Source: Brevipalpus yothersi
Taxonomy: Eukaryota > Arthropoda > Arachnida > Trombidiformes > Tenuipalpidae
DNA length: 64,000 nucleotides
Reading direction: 5' to 3'
Assembly: GCA_003956705.1 (NCBI GenBank)
Contig: QZCP01000090.1
Coordinates: 62,001 to 126,000, forward strand
Below are positions 46,966 through 57,824 of the stretch, piece after piece. How positions within the stretch are numbered: position 1 is the stretch's first letter; each line of letters starts with the position of its first letter. Made by a program: the position numbers and the translations under genes. The notes beneath the pieces are model-generated. The model worked only from the letters and a program-made list of their open reading frames with translations, was not told where the DNA came from and did not search any database.

Positions 46966-48013
46966 ATGGAAAAAGATCGAGTTTTGTTTGGCCAAATAGT
47001 TGTTGGACCTCCAGGATCGGGAAAGACCACTTATTGTGCCACCATAAGCAAATATCTCAATAAACTTGGACGCTCAACACATGTGATCAATTTAGGTGAG
47101 TAGCTAAATATTGATGATTATGTGTGTGTTTGTGTATTAATCTTCCAAATTGCTTTGTTTACACTATGATCCTGTGGTGTCAATAGATCCTGGTAATGAT
47201 GCCAACTTGCCTTATACGCCTGCCATTGATGTCACTGAGCTTGTGTCACTGGAGGAAACAATGAAAACATTAAATTTGGGACCAAACGGAGGACTCATTT
47301 ATTGTATGGAATATTTGGAGAAAAATAATGACTGGTTGATAGAAAAAATAGATAAATTGTGTTTCACCGGTGATGACAAGCTGAAATCGAGACCTTATCT
47401 CATCTTCGATTCTCCGGGTCAAGTTGAGCTCTATGTACACAATAGTGCTCTCAAGAACGTAATTCAAGCGTTAACCAAATCAAAAGTGTGTGGATTCGAT
47501 CTTCGATTGGCATCAGTAAATTTAGTTGACTCATTTTATGCAAATGATCCTGGCAAATTTATTTCAGCTCTCCTCAACTCATTGGCAACAATGTTACATC
47601 TTGAGCTGCCTCATGTGAATGTTTTGTCCAAAGTTGATGTGATCGAAAAATTTGGGCCAATCAAGTTCAATATTGATTACTACTGTGAAGTTCTAGATCT
47701 CAATTATTTGATCGATCAAATAGCTGATGATCCATTCATGATGAAATTCAAAGAGTTGAGTAAAGCTATCTCTGAGGTTGTCGAAAGCTATGGCTTGGTA
47801 ACCTTTGCTCCGCTCGATGTGAATGATGTTAAAACTATGTTCAAGTTAATGAGGCTTATTGACAGAGCAAATGGTCATTTTCTGCTCGATATTGAAACGG
47901 AGGAGAAAGCTCAAGAGATCTACGAGGAAACTCAGAAAGTGGACTTTGACTACGCGAAATATATGGAGATTAGAGAGAGATTAATAAATAAAGAGGAGCA
48001 AAACGATTCTTGA
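46966..48013 (+). CDS. GPN2: GPN-loop GTPase 2
   Basis: Two exons, 46966-47095 and 47187-48013, in phase, 318 residues (human GPN2 310). GPN GTPases help assemble and import RNA polymerase II and III. P-loop GPPGSGKTTYC at residues 14-24, DPGNDANLPY after the splice, the family-defining GPN loop in LGPNGGLIYCMEYLE, switch FDSPGQVELYVHNSAL, VNLVDSFYANDPGKFISALL and the guanine-specificity region LPHVNVLSKVD. The acidic C-terminus ends at TGA 48011-48013. A dead fragment of the cytochrome b5 gene lies within the 3' flank. Confidence 0.95.
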
Positions 48014-48044
48014 CAGCCTCATACACATATATACTAAGCCATGA

Positions 48045-48225
48045 GAGGACAAAACGTATAATCCTTCTAAAGAGGCGTTCTATTCTCGATTGGATAAGAT
48101 GGGCTATTCTCATGCAGATTTATCTGTCACCGGTGGTAAAATACTAGTGGTAAGTGTTGAAAAAACACAATTAACCATTGTTGGATATGTATTCATCGTG
48201 ATGTATGTACATGTTACATCTCATA
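48045..48225 (+). pseudogene. Fragment of the CYB5R4-type cytochrome b5 gene
   Basis: Matches 49902-50085 by eye: AACGTAT-ATCCTTC, TTCTATTCTCGATTGGAT, GCAGATTTATCTG, GGTGGTAAAAT and TTGTTGGATATGTAT recur in the same order with substitutions and small indels. At least one indel shifts the frame relative to the intact gene, and the haem-binding HPGG region and everything after it are missing. It lies 35 bases past the GPN2 stop. Confidence 0.8.
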
Positions 48226-48274
48226 AATTTTATTTTCAGATGAATCAAAGACTTCAGAAATGTGCATTCAAATT

Positions 48275-48598
48275 CTATGAGAAGCACTTTAATATGAAAT
48301 TCAATGGAATTCCAAGGGTCCAAGGATGTTTCACTGCTAGCTGATCTAACGCTCTTAAACTTTTATTTCCCCACATGATCGTACGATTGAACCAGTAACT
48401 TTGTGGCTTATCCTTAATGGTGGGATCCATGACTCGTCCAATTAAGAGGCGATAATTATCAATTGGCTTGAACTCTGAAGCACGACTTGGCATGCCGAAT
48501 AATTCATCCTCAAGCTCCCCTTCGGCGATTGGCTTGCAGATCACTATTGGTACCGTCAGTACTAGAAGCAAATTGATCTGATGGAACGAGAATCTCAT
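48275..48598 (-). CDS. Small secreted protein, 107 residues
   Basis: ATG at 48598 opens a clear signal peptide (MRFSFHQINLLLVLTVPIVIC) followed by an acidic segment ELEDELFGMPSR and a basic remainder with one N-glycosylation site (NRT), ending at TAG 48277-48275. The frame runs upstream of 48598 only through a non-ATG opening. Only one Cys lies beyond the signal region. Size and layout suit a secreted effector or prohormone, but I recognise no family and no clean dibasic peptide. Confidence 0.5.
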   Translation of the reverse strand: MRFSFHQINLLLVLTVPIVICKPIAEGELEDELFGMPSRASEFKPIDNYRLLIGRVMDPTIKDKPQSYWFNRTIMWGNKSLRALDQLAVKHPWTLGIPLNFILKCFS

Positions 48599-49891
48599 TT
48601 TGAGACCTGATGTCCAAAACAACAAATGAAAGACTTCAGATTGAAAAAGATTTCTGAAAAACACTTAAGTCGATAAACAAATAACTTTGACTAGAAAACA
48701 AGGAAGAACCTAAAACTTGGCCAGTAAATTCTTATTCATCTATGATTTGAAAACTCTAGTACCTTTGTATGAGTTGTTGGCTTCTCGTCATCAAATGAAA
48801 ACTTTTAAATGCGTAAAACTGTCTCTCTCATCATCATCGATGACCAATGGGAAGGCAAGGTTATCAATGACTCTTTGACTCTTTCAAGGACCCTCTGCTA
48901 ACCCTTTGCTTATGGCTTCATCGTTTAGCAACCATTAGCGAATCAAGCCAAGTTCCAGTGCATCTGCATTTTGTGTGGTCTGACGCTATGCTTTTCTCGC
49001 CGTTTTCATCTCTATATCTTCTCTTGAGAAAATTATTAGGGGGAAAATGAATCTTGTCAGTCAATATTTCACAGGAACAATAATTTATTCATATCAATTT
49101 ATTGCATCTTTATCGCCAAAACTTCAGCCACATGCCAACACATCCATTCAATAAAATAGTCGAGCAAAATTAATATTCTCATTCTTTTCCGGAAAACGGA
49201 TATCCCACTGTGTTTGATTTCATAGTCAATTCATGGCAGGAAATAATAGAAAATTGAGCGAAAATTTTTCCCATCCAATACTGAAATTTTTCGGAAAATC
49301 ATTCCAATGACCAGACGAAAGAACAATAGTCAAGTCTTCTCCCCACCGATGATAATTAATCGTTACCAGCCCACATCAAAATATATGTCAATATTGTGTG
49401 AATGAAAAATAGTTGAAATGTTCAAAATAATGATCAAGAATATTTGCCAAGAAAAAGCAAGGAGAAAAAGATTGGTTGCTATGACGCAATCGAAGCTGGA
49501 AGCTGAGCACTTCGAGAGCTTCTTTCATGTGAATGTTGTTGGTAAACAAACCTTGTTGATAAGTTTCGATGAATGAATTTGTTGATCAAGAAGTCTTCAA
49601 TTTTTGGTGCTCATTTTATGGTAGTGTAATGTTTCCAATTAGAACCATCATTTTCCTTCAGTGAATGCTTGATTATCTGATCGTGTTGATAGACATCACG
49701 TTCGCCAATCGTTTGTGAAAGAATATTGATTTCAATTGTAGTGTGAAGAAATGGCTGCTTTTAATTCGAAGAATTGATCACCATTTCAATCGCCGATTGA
49801 TTTGTGAGTGTATCATTCATGTGAACTAGGACACTATTCTGGCCATATTTTACGTAACAATCTTGAGCGTACAAAATCTTATATCAACACA
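48599..49891. other. Intergenic, divergent promoters
   Basis: Lies between the divergent small secreted gene and the cytochrome b5 gene. No exon-like segment recognised. Confidence 0.5.
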
Positions 49892-50449
49892 ATGTCAGAA
49901 AGAGGTAAAAAACGTATCATCCTTCCACCGGGACATTCTATTCTCGATTGGATTAGATTAACTGCCGCTCATGCTGATTTATCTGGTACTGGTGGTAAAA
50001 TGCCGATAGTGAGTGTTAAAGAGCTGGAAAAACACAGTAAAAGAACTGATTGTTGGATATGTATAAATCGTGCTGTATATAATGTGACACCTTACATGGA
50101 TTTTCATCCTGGAGGTATTGATCAGATGATGCGAGGTGCTGGTAAAGATTGTACAGATTTGTTCAACAGTGTCCACAGTTGGGTAAATTATGGTGGAATG
50201 TTGAAAAAATGTTATGTTGGAAAACTTCAAGAAGGTACTTTTGCTCCCAAAGCATCATTGGACGAGGAAATAAAAATAGCCAAAGAAAAAGAGGCTGATA
50301 AATCTGATTCCAAGAATAAAAACATCCAGCCATCATCGAAAGGAGATCGAGGCGATCAAGTTAACGATGAGAGTCTCGATAAAGATTCCAAAGAAGAAGT
50401 GAAAGTAGACACATCAGATAATGCTACTCCTAAATCTGAACAGTTATGA
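49892..50449 (+). CDS. Stand-alone cytochrome b5 domain protein, CYB5R4-type
   Basis: 185 residues from the ATG at 49892; the upstream extension opens with GTG. Residues 14-113 (GHSILDWIRLT...DLSGTGGK...VSVKELEKHSKRTDCWICI...YNVTPYMDFHPGGIDQMMRGAGKDCTDLFNSVHSWVNYGGMLKKCYVGKL) are far closer to the N-terminal b5 domain of cytochrome b5 reductase 4 (Ncb5or) than to microsomal b5. Haem ligands should be His72 (HPGG) and His95 (SVHSWV). CYB5R4 normally continues into CS and flavin reductase domains; here the b5 domain is followed by about 70 charged, low-complexity residues and a stop, with no downstream reductase exon seen. No membrane anchor. It could accept electrons from a separate reductase. 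A broken copy lies 1.8 kb upstream. Confidence 0.88.
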   Translation: MSERGKKRIILPPGHSILDWIRLTAAHADLSGTGGKMPIVSVKELEKHSKRTDCWICINRAVYNVTPYMDFHPGGIDQMMRGAGKDCTDLFNSVHSWVNYGGMLKKCYVGKLQEGTFAPKASLDEEIKIAKEKEADKSDSKNKNIQPSSKGDRGDQVNDESLDKDSKEEVKVDTSDNATPKSEQL

Positions 50450-51330
50450 TGTTTAATATCATGAAAAGAGTCGCATTCATAAAGTTTATTATGTGAGTGA
50501 CTTTTTTCATGATTGATGAATGAGATTCCGTATTTTATTGTGAAAACTATTGAGAATATATCAGTTAATCATTCCGTACTATAGAGAAGTCTGAGTGAAT
50601 AAAATTCTTGCGCTAAGAGTACCCTTTCAAAAGAATACATCTGAGGTATTTTGATCAACCGAAGAGCTATCTTTTTTTTATTAGATGCGAATTGATGCAC
50701 CAGAAGTATATAATTTATCATAGCTTCTATCAATTCATGGTGAAAAATCGTCTGATCGAGTGCAAACATCTGATGCTGTTTTCAACTTTCGGATCAACAC
50801 CCGAGACTCCAATTCAAATTGAATTGCACTGTATTATGAGGTCAACATCAACAGATTGCTGATGGATTTGATACTTCTTCGAACACTGTACAAAAAGTAT
50901 AGAATGCTAGAAAATTTTAAATATTTTAAATTTTGAAACTCAAATTATTGTGTTTTATAAGCCAATGTAGTATCTCTTTTTATTGCTTATCCTTTCTTGT
51001 TCTCAATTCATATCATTCTTTCTCTCTCTCTCTTTAACTCTCAATGACTCAACTTTAACTTTGAGCCGATCGTTTTAGTTTTTATGGTAAAAAACTTGTA
51101 GCAAGATACAAACCAACAAAATTATCTGCCCAAGTAACAAATGTTCCTAATTTTAGACAGTAGATAGTGAAGCAAGTCAAAAAGAATAACCTCGAAAAAA
51201 TACAATTTTTGTGATTCTATTCAAGGTATTTTGAATCATAATCTATTAGTAAAAGAGAACTAATATAACCAAGCTGTTCATCTACTTTTTATGTCTCCCT
51301 TCATCATCTCTCAAACATAAATACAACTTT

Positions 51331-51331
<1 letters not shown>

Positions 51332-51402
<71 letters not shown>

Positions 51403-51492
51403 NNNNNNNNNNNNNNNNNNNNNNNNNNNNNNNNNNNNNNNNNNNNNNNNNNNNNNNNNNNNNNNNNNNNNNNNNNNNNNNNNNNNNNNNNN

Positions 51493-51573
<81 letters not shown>
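51332..51573. repeat. (CT)n array containing an assembly gap
   Basis: CT units at 51332-51402 and 51493-51573 flank a run of N. Both sides have the same unit and orientation, so the gap almost certainly lies inside one longer array that could not be assembled. Confidence 0.95.
51403..51492. other. Assembly gap (90 N)
   Basis: Ninety N bases. The true length is unknown. Confidence 1.
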
Positions 51574-51575
<2 letters not shown>

Positions 51576-51836
51576 GAAGAAAACATTTTTCCACAATTGA
51601 CTTGTAATTTTTTTGTTTTTGTCTGAAAATCCATTAGTTCATTTATTTCTACTAGGAAAATGAACTGATTGCCCAAATCAAGTGATTGTCTCCATGATTT
51701 TTCCACATAATTGTTGTTCTTCACCGTGAAACTGATCAATATTTAGATTGGAAAACTGGGAAAAAAGGAGATTTTTCAACCTCAACTTCAGCTGATTGCG
51801 ACAAGTGAGCATAGATTTAACAGAACGAAAGAAAGG

Positions 51837-51841
<5 letters not shown>

Positions 51842-51891
<50 letters not shown>
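51842..51891. repeat. (GA)n polypurine tract
   Basis: About twenty-five GA units, 270 bases right of the CT array and in the opposite sense, so the two could pair as an inverted repeat. Confidence 0.95.
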
Positions 51892-51894
<3 letters not shown>

Positions 51895-52149
51895 TGACTA
51901 TGAGCTTTATTCGTAGAAAATGAGTACTCTCTCCCTTCAATCATCTCATCATTTTGAAGAGCCTTTCACCCATTCAGATTCAATTTGAATCAATTATTTT
52001 TTTTCTCCATTGATCATATCCGGTGACAATCATTGACTGGCTCAATTCGGCATCGACCTACAAATCATTGCCCGACTGAAGATCAACCAGATCGTGTGAT
52101 CATCATTTTAGTTTGTCCATCCAGCATCCAGCATCCAGCATCCAACATC

Positions 52150-55100
52150 ATGAAGCAGCCCACTTTTCTTCGTCATCCCAAATTCTTGCTAATATGGGTT
52201 ATACCCTTTCTTATTTCACCGACAATCTTTTTCATAGAAGGCATGGTGAGTAGCTATTTTTTCCCAAAAATTGGCCCTCTTTATTCTCATATAGCTCTGA
52301 TTTTTATTCAAACTTTGAATGACCAAAATATGTTAAACTTTCCTCAACTTTTTACATCAGTCAAACTCTACTCTCTCTCTAATTTTGATCAGTTTTGCGA
52401 GCAAAAATTTTTGTTCTATACTCTTGAAATATCCGAATGCAGATGAAAGTCTCCTGAAGTTTATCAAACAATTCAAATCCGTGTCTTCAAATTTTCTCTG
52501 ATCATATTGATCAATAAGCCATGGGTAGATCTCAGATGCTTCTCCTCTCACCTTTTCCAATATTTTTCCACTCCAGATCGGAAAAGGTGCTTTTGTGATC
52601 TTGGTTATGGGAGCTTATTGGGTTACCGATGTGATACCACACGCAATTACTTCTCTCATTCCTTTGGTCTTATTCCCGTTTTTTGGAATTTTGAGCACCG
52701 AAGATATTTGTCATGCTTATATCAATGTAAGTAAACACATTCCTAGGATTTTGCTTGGTAAAATTCATAGTTTTATGGCCTCGAAGTGTCAGATAACCGT
52801 TCTCTATTCAAATACTACTACTAAAGCTACTAAAGCTACTTAGCAACTTATTTCTTCTTTCAACTGAATTTTTGACGATGATATCACTTTCAAATTACTC
52901 AATTCTGGGCATTATGATAGTCATAGCCTTGATGTAGCAATAAATTTTCCCTTTCCAATTGAAAAGTTATACATCTTTCCATACATCTATCTCCATAAAA
53001 CTGACTAATGGTTATGGTTTAAGAAAAGTTTATGCTCAGTTAGTTTTCTCTTTTTCAAGCATTTTTTTCTCTCTCTCTAATTTTATGCAATCAATTCACT
53101 TTGATTTCAAATCAACTTATCAGGACACTCTAATGATATTCATGGCATCACTTATGGCAGCCATCGCAGTGGAAAATTCTAACCTTCACAATCGTATCTC
53201 AATCAAAGTTCTATTACTTTTCGGCACTTCACCGAAATGGCTTCTACTTGGCTTCATGATGAACACAATGCTCTTATCCATGTGGATCAGTAACACTGCC
53301 ACTACTGCACTAATGTTACCCATAGTTGATGCAGTTCTCGTTCAATTGCGCCACAAAGCGAGAACAAATTCGGATTCAAGTGCTCGAAGAGGTGAGATTC
53401 ATATTTCAATGAATAATTCATTAAACATTATAATATGGTCATGTTTTGTTTTCGTCCACACTCAATAGTTAGCATCATCTCTTCACTTGATATTAATCCT
53501 CCCGAAATTCGTCGACGTTCAAGATCGGGATCAGCTATTGTGTGAGTACATACACACAATTAGTGGTGTAAATAGTACTCATGTTCATTAATTCATTTCA
53601 TTTCATTTTTATATTTGATTGCGACAGAATTGAAGAAGATCCTGAGGTGGATGCTAAAGCATTTAGAACGCTTCGAAAAGCACTATTCCTTGGAATATGC
53701 TATGCTGCTAATATCGGAGGCATCGGAACTCTCACAGGAACTGGACCTAATTTGGTTCTATATGGAGTTCTAAAGTAGGTTCAAGCGTTCAAAATTATCA
53801 AATGATCTATTCTTATTCTTATCAATCTTTTCATTTGAAAAAAGCGAAATGCAAGGAATACCGAATCAGATAACTTTTGCCAGTTGGATGCTCTTCAATG
53901 TCCCAGTTATGTTGCTTCTTGGCTTTTTAGCATGGCTCTTCATAAGCATTTTTTATATTCAAAGAGCTCTCGAGTAAGATTATTCAATTCAAGAGCAACA
54001 AATTCTAAATACAAAGAAACGAATTCATGCTCTGTTCTCTGCTTCAGATCCAATGAAGATGACAAATCTCAAGATAGACAAATAAAAACTCTTATGCGAA
54101 AGAAAAATCAACTAATGGGTCGGACAACGTAAGTAGAAAAAGTATTGAAAATTTTTCGATTTATTTAATTCCTTTAATTTGTAGGTTTCAACAATGGACT
54201 GTCTTAATTCTATTTGTAAGCTTGATAATATCATGGTTTTTCCGTAATCCCAATTTTCTCCGAGGATGGTCACCAATGATGGTGGACCGTAATAAGTGAG
54301 CCCTTGATTTGATTCTCTTGATCAGGTCATTACACACAATTCTTCTCTATATTCCAGAGGTGATTTTATCAAGGATGCGACTCCAGCTTTTCTTGTGGTC
54401 ATTCTTTTCTTCATGATCCCATCAAAGCCATTTGATACATCCTCCACTTCCGCTCTACTAGACTGGCCAATAGTTCAGGAAAAATTTCCATGGAATGTAT
54501 TCATTCTTGTTGGAGGTGGTTTTGCACTGGCCAAAGGAACTCAGGTACAATTGTTCTATTTCCTCGCTTCCTAATAATTTTGATTGCTAATCTTTCGTGA
54601 AATATGTCTTTCTTGTAGGCATCTGGTGTTTCCGATTGGTTTAGTAGTCAATTAATGAGCATGTCATCATTTCCACCCATAGTTTTGATGATAATTTTGT
54701 GTTTAATAGCACTCGTATTAACAGAAATATCATCAAATACGGCAACAGCTATGGTTCTTCTTCCATCAATTCGTGATATGGTTAGTCAATGGTAAGCTCA
54801 GTATTTCTTCTTGAATACTCAATCTTTTATTATATTGTAGGCAATCGGATTAGGCCAAAGTCCTGTATTTTATACTCTTCCGGTAACCTTATGCTGTAGT
54901 TTTGCATTCCTTTTGCCTATTGGTTCGGCAACGAATGCTCTTGTCTTTGAGGCAGGAGAAATGAAAATTCTTGATATGGTGAGTTTTATTCTGCTCTTAT
55001 TATGTATTTTAATATCATTGGAATTATGATTGCCTATACCTGCGTTCATCATTTATCTTTATTTTCTCCAATTTTTCCCAGTTCATTCCAGGATTGGTGA

Positions 55101-55216
55101 TGAAATCACTGTGCCTAATCATCTTAGCATTGATGATGAATTCATGGGGTTATGTTGTGTTTGGCTTTCATCCAGTGCCTTCTTTGAAAAATTCATCCCT
55201 TATTATCGGAACTTGA
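52150..55216 (+). CDS. SLC13-family sodium/carboxylate cotransporter (INDY-like)
   Basis: Twelve exons: 52150-52245, 52577-52726, 53124-53391, 53469-53541, 53628-53774, 53845-53973, 54048-54128, 54185-54295, 54358-54544, 54619-54780, 54841-54978 and 55082-55216. All have GT-AG ends and stay in phase, giving 558 residues. Plasma-membrane importer of citrate and dicarboxylates. Landmarks: YWVTDVIPHAITSLIPL, IAVENSNLHNRI, the first Ser-Asn-Thr sodium/substrate motif WISNTATTALMLPI, GGIGTLTGTGPNLVL, FILVGGGFALAKG, the second Ser-Asn-Thr motif EISSNTATAMVLLP and SFAFLLPIGSATNALVF. The donor after exon 10 is GTTAGT at 54781; the GTAAGC eleven bases later breaks the frame. Substrate preference cannot be told from sequence. 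Confidence 0.93.
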
Positions 55217-55710
55217 AATGAGAATTCAAGATAATCACATGAAGTACTGATTTTTTTAGCCTTTGGGGTAAGTTTTTCGAGCGAATAAGATTTTCTCAAC
55301 TCAAAATTAGACGTGAAAAAAATTTTCAAAATCTTTCAGCTCATTTTGAAAGTCAATCGCATAGAGATGTAAATTATCATTCTCTGGTTGTGATTTCAAA
55401 TCAATTTTTAATCGAAAACCTTGAAAATTTTTACACAAGTGATCCACACTTTGTTCATCTAACAGTCATGATGAAATATCTAAAAGATATATATACACAG
55501 CCTTTGGTCAGCATTGAAATATTTTGGCTAGTATTACTTTTTTTGGTTTCTAAAATTTTACACACTATTCAACTATGCTTGAACAAAGCACTATTTTTAA
55601 TCAATATTACATTACAATACATTTTCTTTGAAGAAAAGAAAAAAAAGAAGAGAGAAAGAATAAAATTCTTTGAATATTTGCTTCATAAGTTCTTTTTTCA
55701 CCTCTCAATG
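55217..55710. other. Convergent intergenic region
   Basis: Between the stops of the SLC13 and DEG/ENaC genes. A 117-codon plus-strand frame at 55390-55743 overlaps the channel gene, opens without ATG and looks like AT-rich chance; not called. Confidence 0.5.
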
Positions 55711-57015
55711 TTAGTAAAATGCTATCCCGTGTCTGAATCCTGATATAGGAGGAATTTTTTTCACTTTTACACTTTTCGATTTATCATCATCAAATTTTTG
55801 ATACCTTCTAACCAAAATTTCCATACTCATCTTGATCATATCGGAAAAAGCAACACCAAGCCATATTCCCGCCAAACTGGCCACATAGCAAATATATTCG
55901 ATCACATCCAAAGCTGGCTCAAACAGATAGGTAACCTCAAGACCCTGATTGAACCCACCTCGAACATACAATCGAGTTACAGGATTTTTATCTCTCTTCA
56001 ATTCACTCCATATTCTGGTGGTTGTGTACCAATTATTGATACATTGACTTGAACAGGCATCTTTTGAATTGCATATCTTATTTTTTGCATCCGGACATTT
56101 TTTACCATGAATTTTGAAGCTTGTATTCACAAATATTGGCGATGGAACCGATCTGGACCATGTTCCACACTGTTCTCGAGGCTCTTTCTGTCGACATTCA
56201 TACACACAACTTGTTCGACCCATCTCCAGATGATCATATGCTTGACAATTAGTTCGATATGGTGATGAGAGAAGTTTGGTTACCGATCGTGATGATAGTA
56301 GTACAAATTCACTTATGTGTGTAGTGTTAAAATATATGGTATCAGCTTCCAGATAGTGTAAAATTTCCACCGGATTATGGATACTGATTGATACTTCATG
56401 ATTTTGTTCCGATACAAAATCAATCTTGTATATTACCTTATCGTTGCCCAATTTTGCCTGAATTTTGTAGGTATCGTATGGCTGATAAAAATAGGTGAAA
56501 CACTTCATAACGTACCCATTGAAATAATTATACTGCATGGTTGTGGTGACGGGAATATAATTTTCACACAGATCATCAGAACTTGAAACAATTTTTTTCA
56601 TTCCAGTTACAGGAGCATGGCAAATTATTTTCACATCCACCGTGTCAATAGTGGCCACCTCGTTGATCGGCAAATAAGCATACTCACGAAGTATTTGTCT
56701 ATCACTTAGGTGATGATGATGGGAACTATTGGAAAATTGTTCGATAAATGTTCGATTGGGAATAAGATTAAGGCAGATGGTCAATCCAGGTATCGGAATT
56801 TGTCGAGGAAAATCCATCACAATATCCACTCGAGTGCCATACTCATAGTAAACCATAGATATGAGTGATGTTTGGAAAGCAAATCCAGTGCATACAATAA
56901 ACCAAATAAGGGTTCGAAGAAGAATCGGCTCTTTGGTTGATATATTGCTTATACTTGCTCTCGGATTCTTGGATCGATGTTGATAAGACAAATCGTATTC
57001 TCGTTGAATCATCAT
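55711..57015 (-). CDS. DEG/ENaC-family channel subunit (pickpocket/ASIC-like)
   Basis: 434 residues, one exon, ATG at 57015. Family plan: short cytosolic N-terminus, first helix about 33-55 (LLRTLIWFIVCTGFAFQTSLIS), then YEYGTRVDIVMDFPRQIPIPGLTICLN matching the post-helix segment, a Cys-rich extracellular loop with SSPYRTNCQAYD and CVYECRQK, and a second helix about 373-392 (YICYVASLAGIWLGVAFSDMI). The GLWLG-type signature is present as GIWLG, but the selectivity position, normally G-A-S or G-S-S, reads G-V-A. It is short for the family because the extracellular loop is reduced. In arthropods such channels serve mechanosensation, salt and pheromone taste. Exact subfamily unknown. Confidence 0.82.
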   Translation of the reverse strand: MMIQREYDLSYQHRSKNPRASISNISTKEPILLRTLIWFIVCTGFAFQTSLISMVYYEYGTRVDIVMDFPRQIPIPGLTICLNLIPNRTFIEQFSNSSHHHHLSDRQILREYAYLPINEVATIDTVDVKIICHAPVTGMKKIVSSSDDLCENYIPVTTTMQYNYFNGYVMKCFTYFYQPYDTYKIQAKLGNDKVIYKIDFVSEQNHEVSISIHNPVEILHYLEADTIYFNTTHISEFVLLSSRSVTKLLSSPYRTNCQAYDHLEMGRTSCVYECRQKEPREQCGTWSRSVPSPIFVNTSFKIHGKKCPDAKNKICNSKDACSSQCINNWYTTTRIWSELKRDKNPVTRLYVRGGFNQGLEVTYLFEPALDVIEYICYVASLAGIWLGVAFSDMIKMSMEILVRRYQKFDDDKSKSVKVKKIPPISGFRHGIAFY

Positions 57016-57824
57016 CTATTTTTTCCCTATTTGCTTACTCGTATACTGGTGAGATATATACTGCCGAATTCTGGGATCAATCTTGAGCCAACTTGAGCCA
57101 GCTCACGGAATATGTACATGTATGCATGTATGTTGAATAATCATATTTTGCATCACTCAGATAGTAACAATCGATAAAATCTTCCTCTTATTCTTTTTGT
57201 TTCTTGGGTTTTTTGGGAACCTTTCTGGAGCGAAAATTTTTCCTCAAGTGAAATTCGCAAAGTTTTTTCAGGTGATTGATCAATTTTCCTGCTACAAAAT
57301 CATCTAAGATAGAAAGGAAGAGAAAACCTATCCATTTTATCGGAAACTGTATCTAAATGAAGCAAATACTGGGTGAATATCCACTTGTTCAATCGATTTG
57401 ATACATCAGATACTCAATTGTCCAGCGAGAGTACAGTTTCGTTGATAGTTCTGTGAGAAAATATTCTCCATATCATCCATAATGAGTCTACACCTTCTCA
57501 TTCTCTTGAGAAGAAACGAGATCAGCGAAGTGATAAATCACTTTACCAATGCATTCTAGGTCCAAAATAATTTGTGAAGGCTTATAAGGTTTCTCCTGGT
57601 TTCCGAGGGGATGATTTCTTTTGATATTCTCATCGTCATCAATGAAGATAGCTCAAACCCTCAAAGGTATATATTTCCACTCAACCGTTATGGATAGCTG
57701 ATATGTAACAATTGAGCTCTATATTGAACAGATTCAACTACCACTCATTGGTGTATATGTATGTGTGGAAGAGTAGTAAAACAAGAGGAATACTTCTAAT
57801 GTCATAATCGAGAAAAGATCTCAA
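57016..57824. other. Intergenic, channel promoter and protease 3' flank
   Basis: No coding segment recognised. Confidence 0.5.

Larger units (their letters stand above)
50450..52149. other. Gene-poor 1.7 kb with CT/GA arrays and assembly gap
   Basis: 3' flank of the b5 gene and upstream flank of the SLC13 gene. No CS or reductase exon of CYB5R4 was found here. It contains the gap-interrupted CT array and a GA array listed separately, and a short CATCCAG triplication near 52123-52145 just before the SLC13 start. Confidence 0.55.

Noticed and set aside
52033..52446. 137-codon plus-strand frame through the SLC13 start
   Set aside because: The frame includes the true exon 1 in phase but begins upstream of the chosen ATG and runs on through its donor into intron 1; the spliced model fits the family much better.
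55390..55743. 117-codon hydrophobic plus-strand frame
   Set aside because: Overlaps the channel gene on the other strand, no ATG at its opening, AT-driven Phe/Leu/Ile/Lys content.
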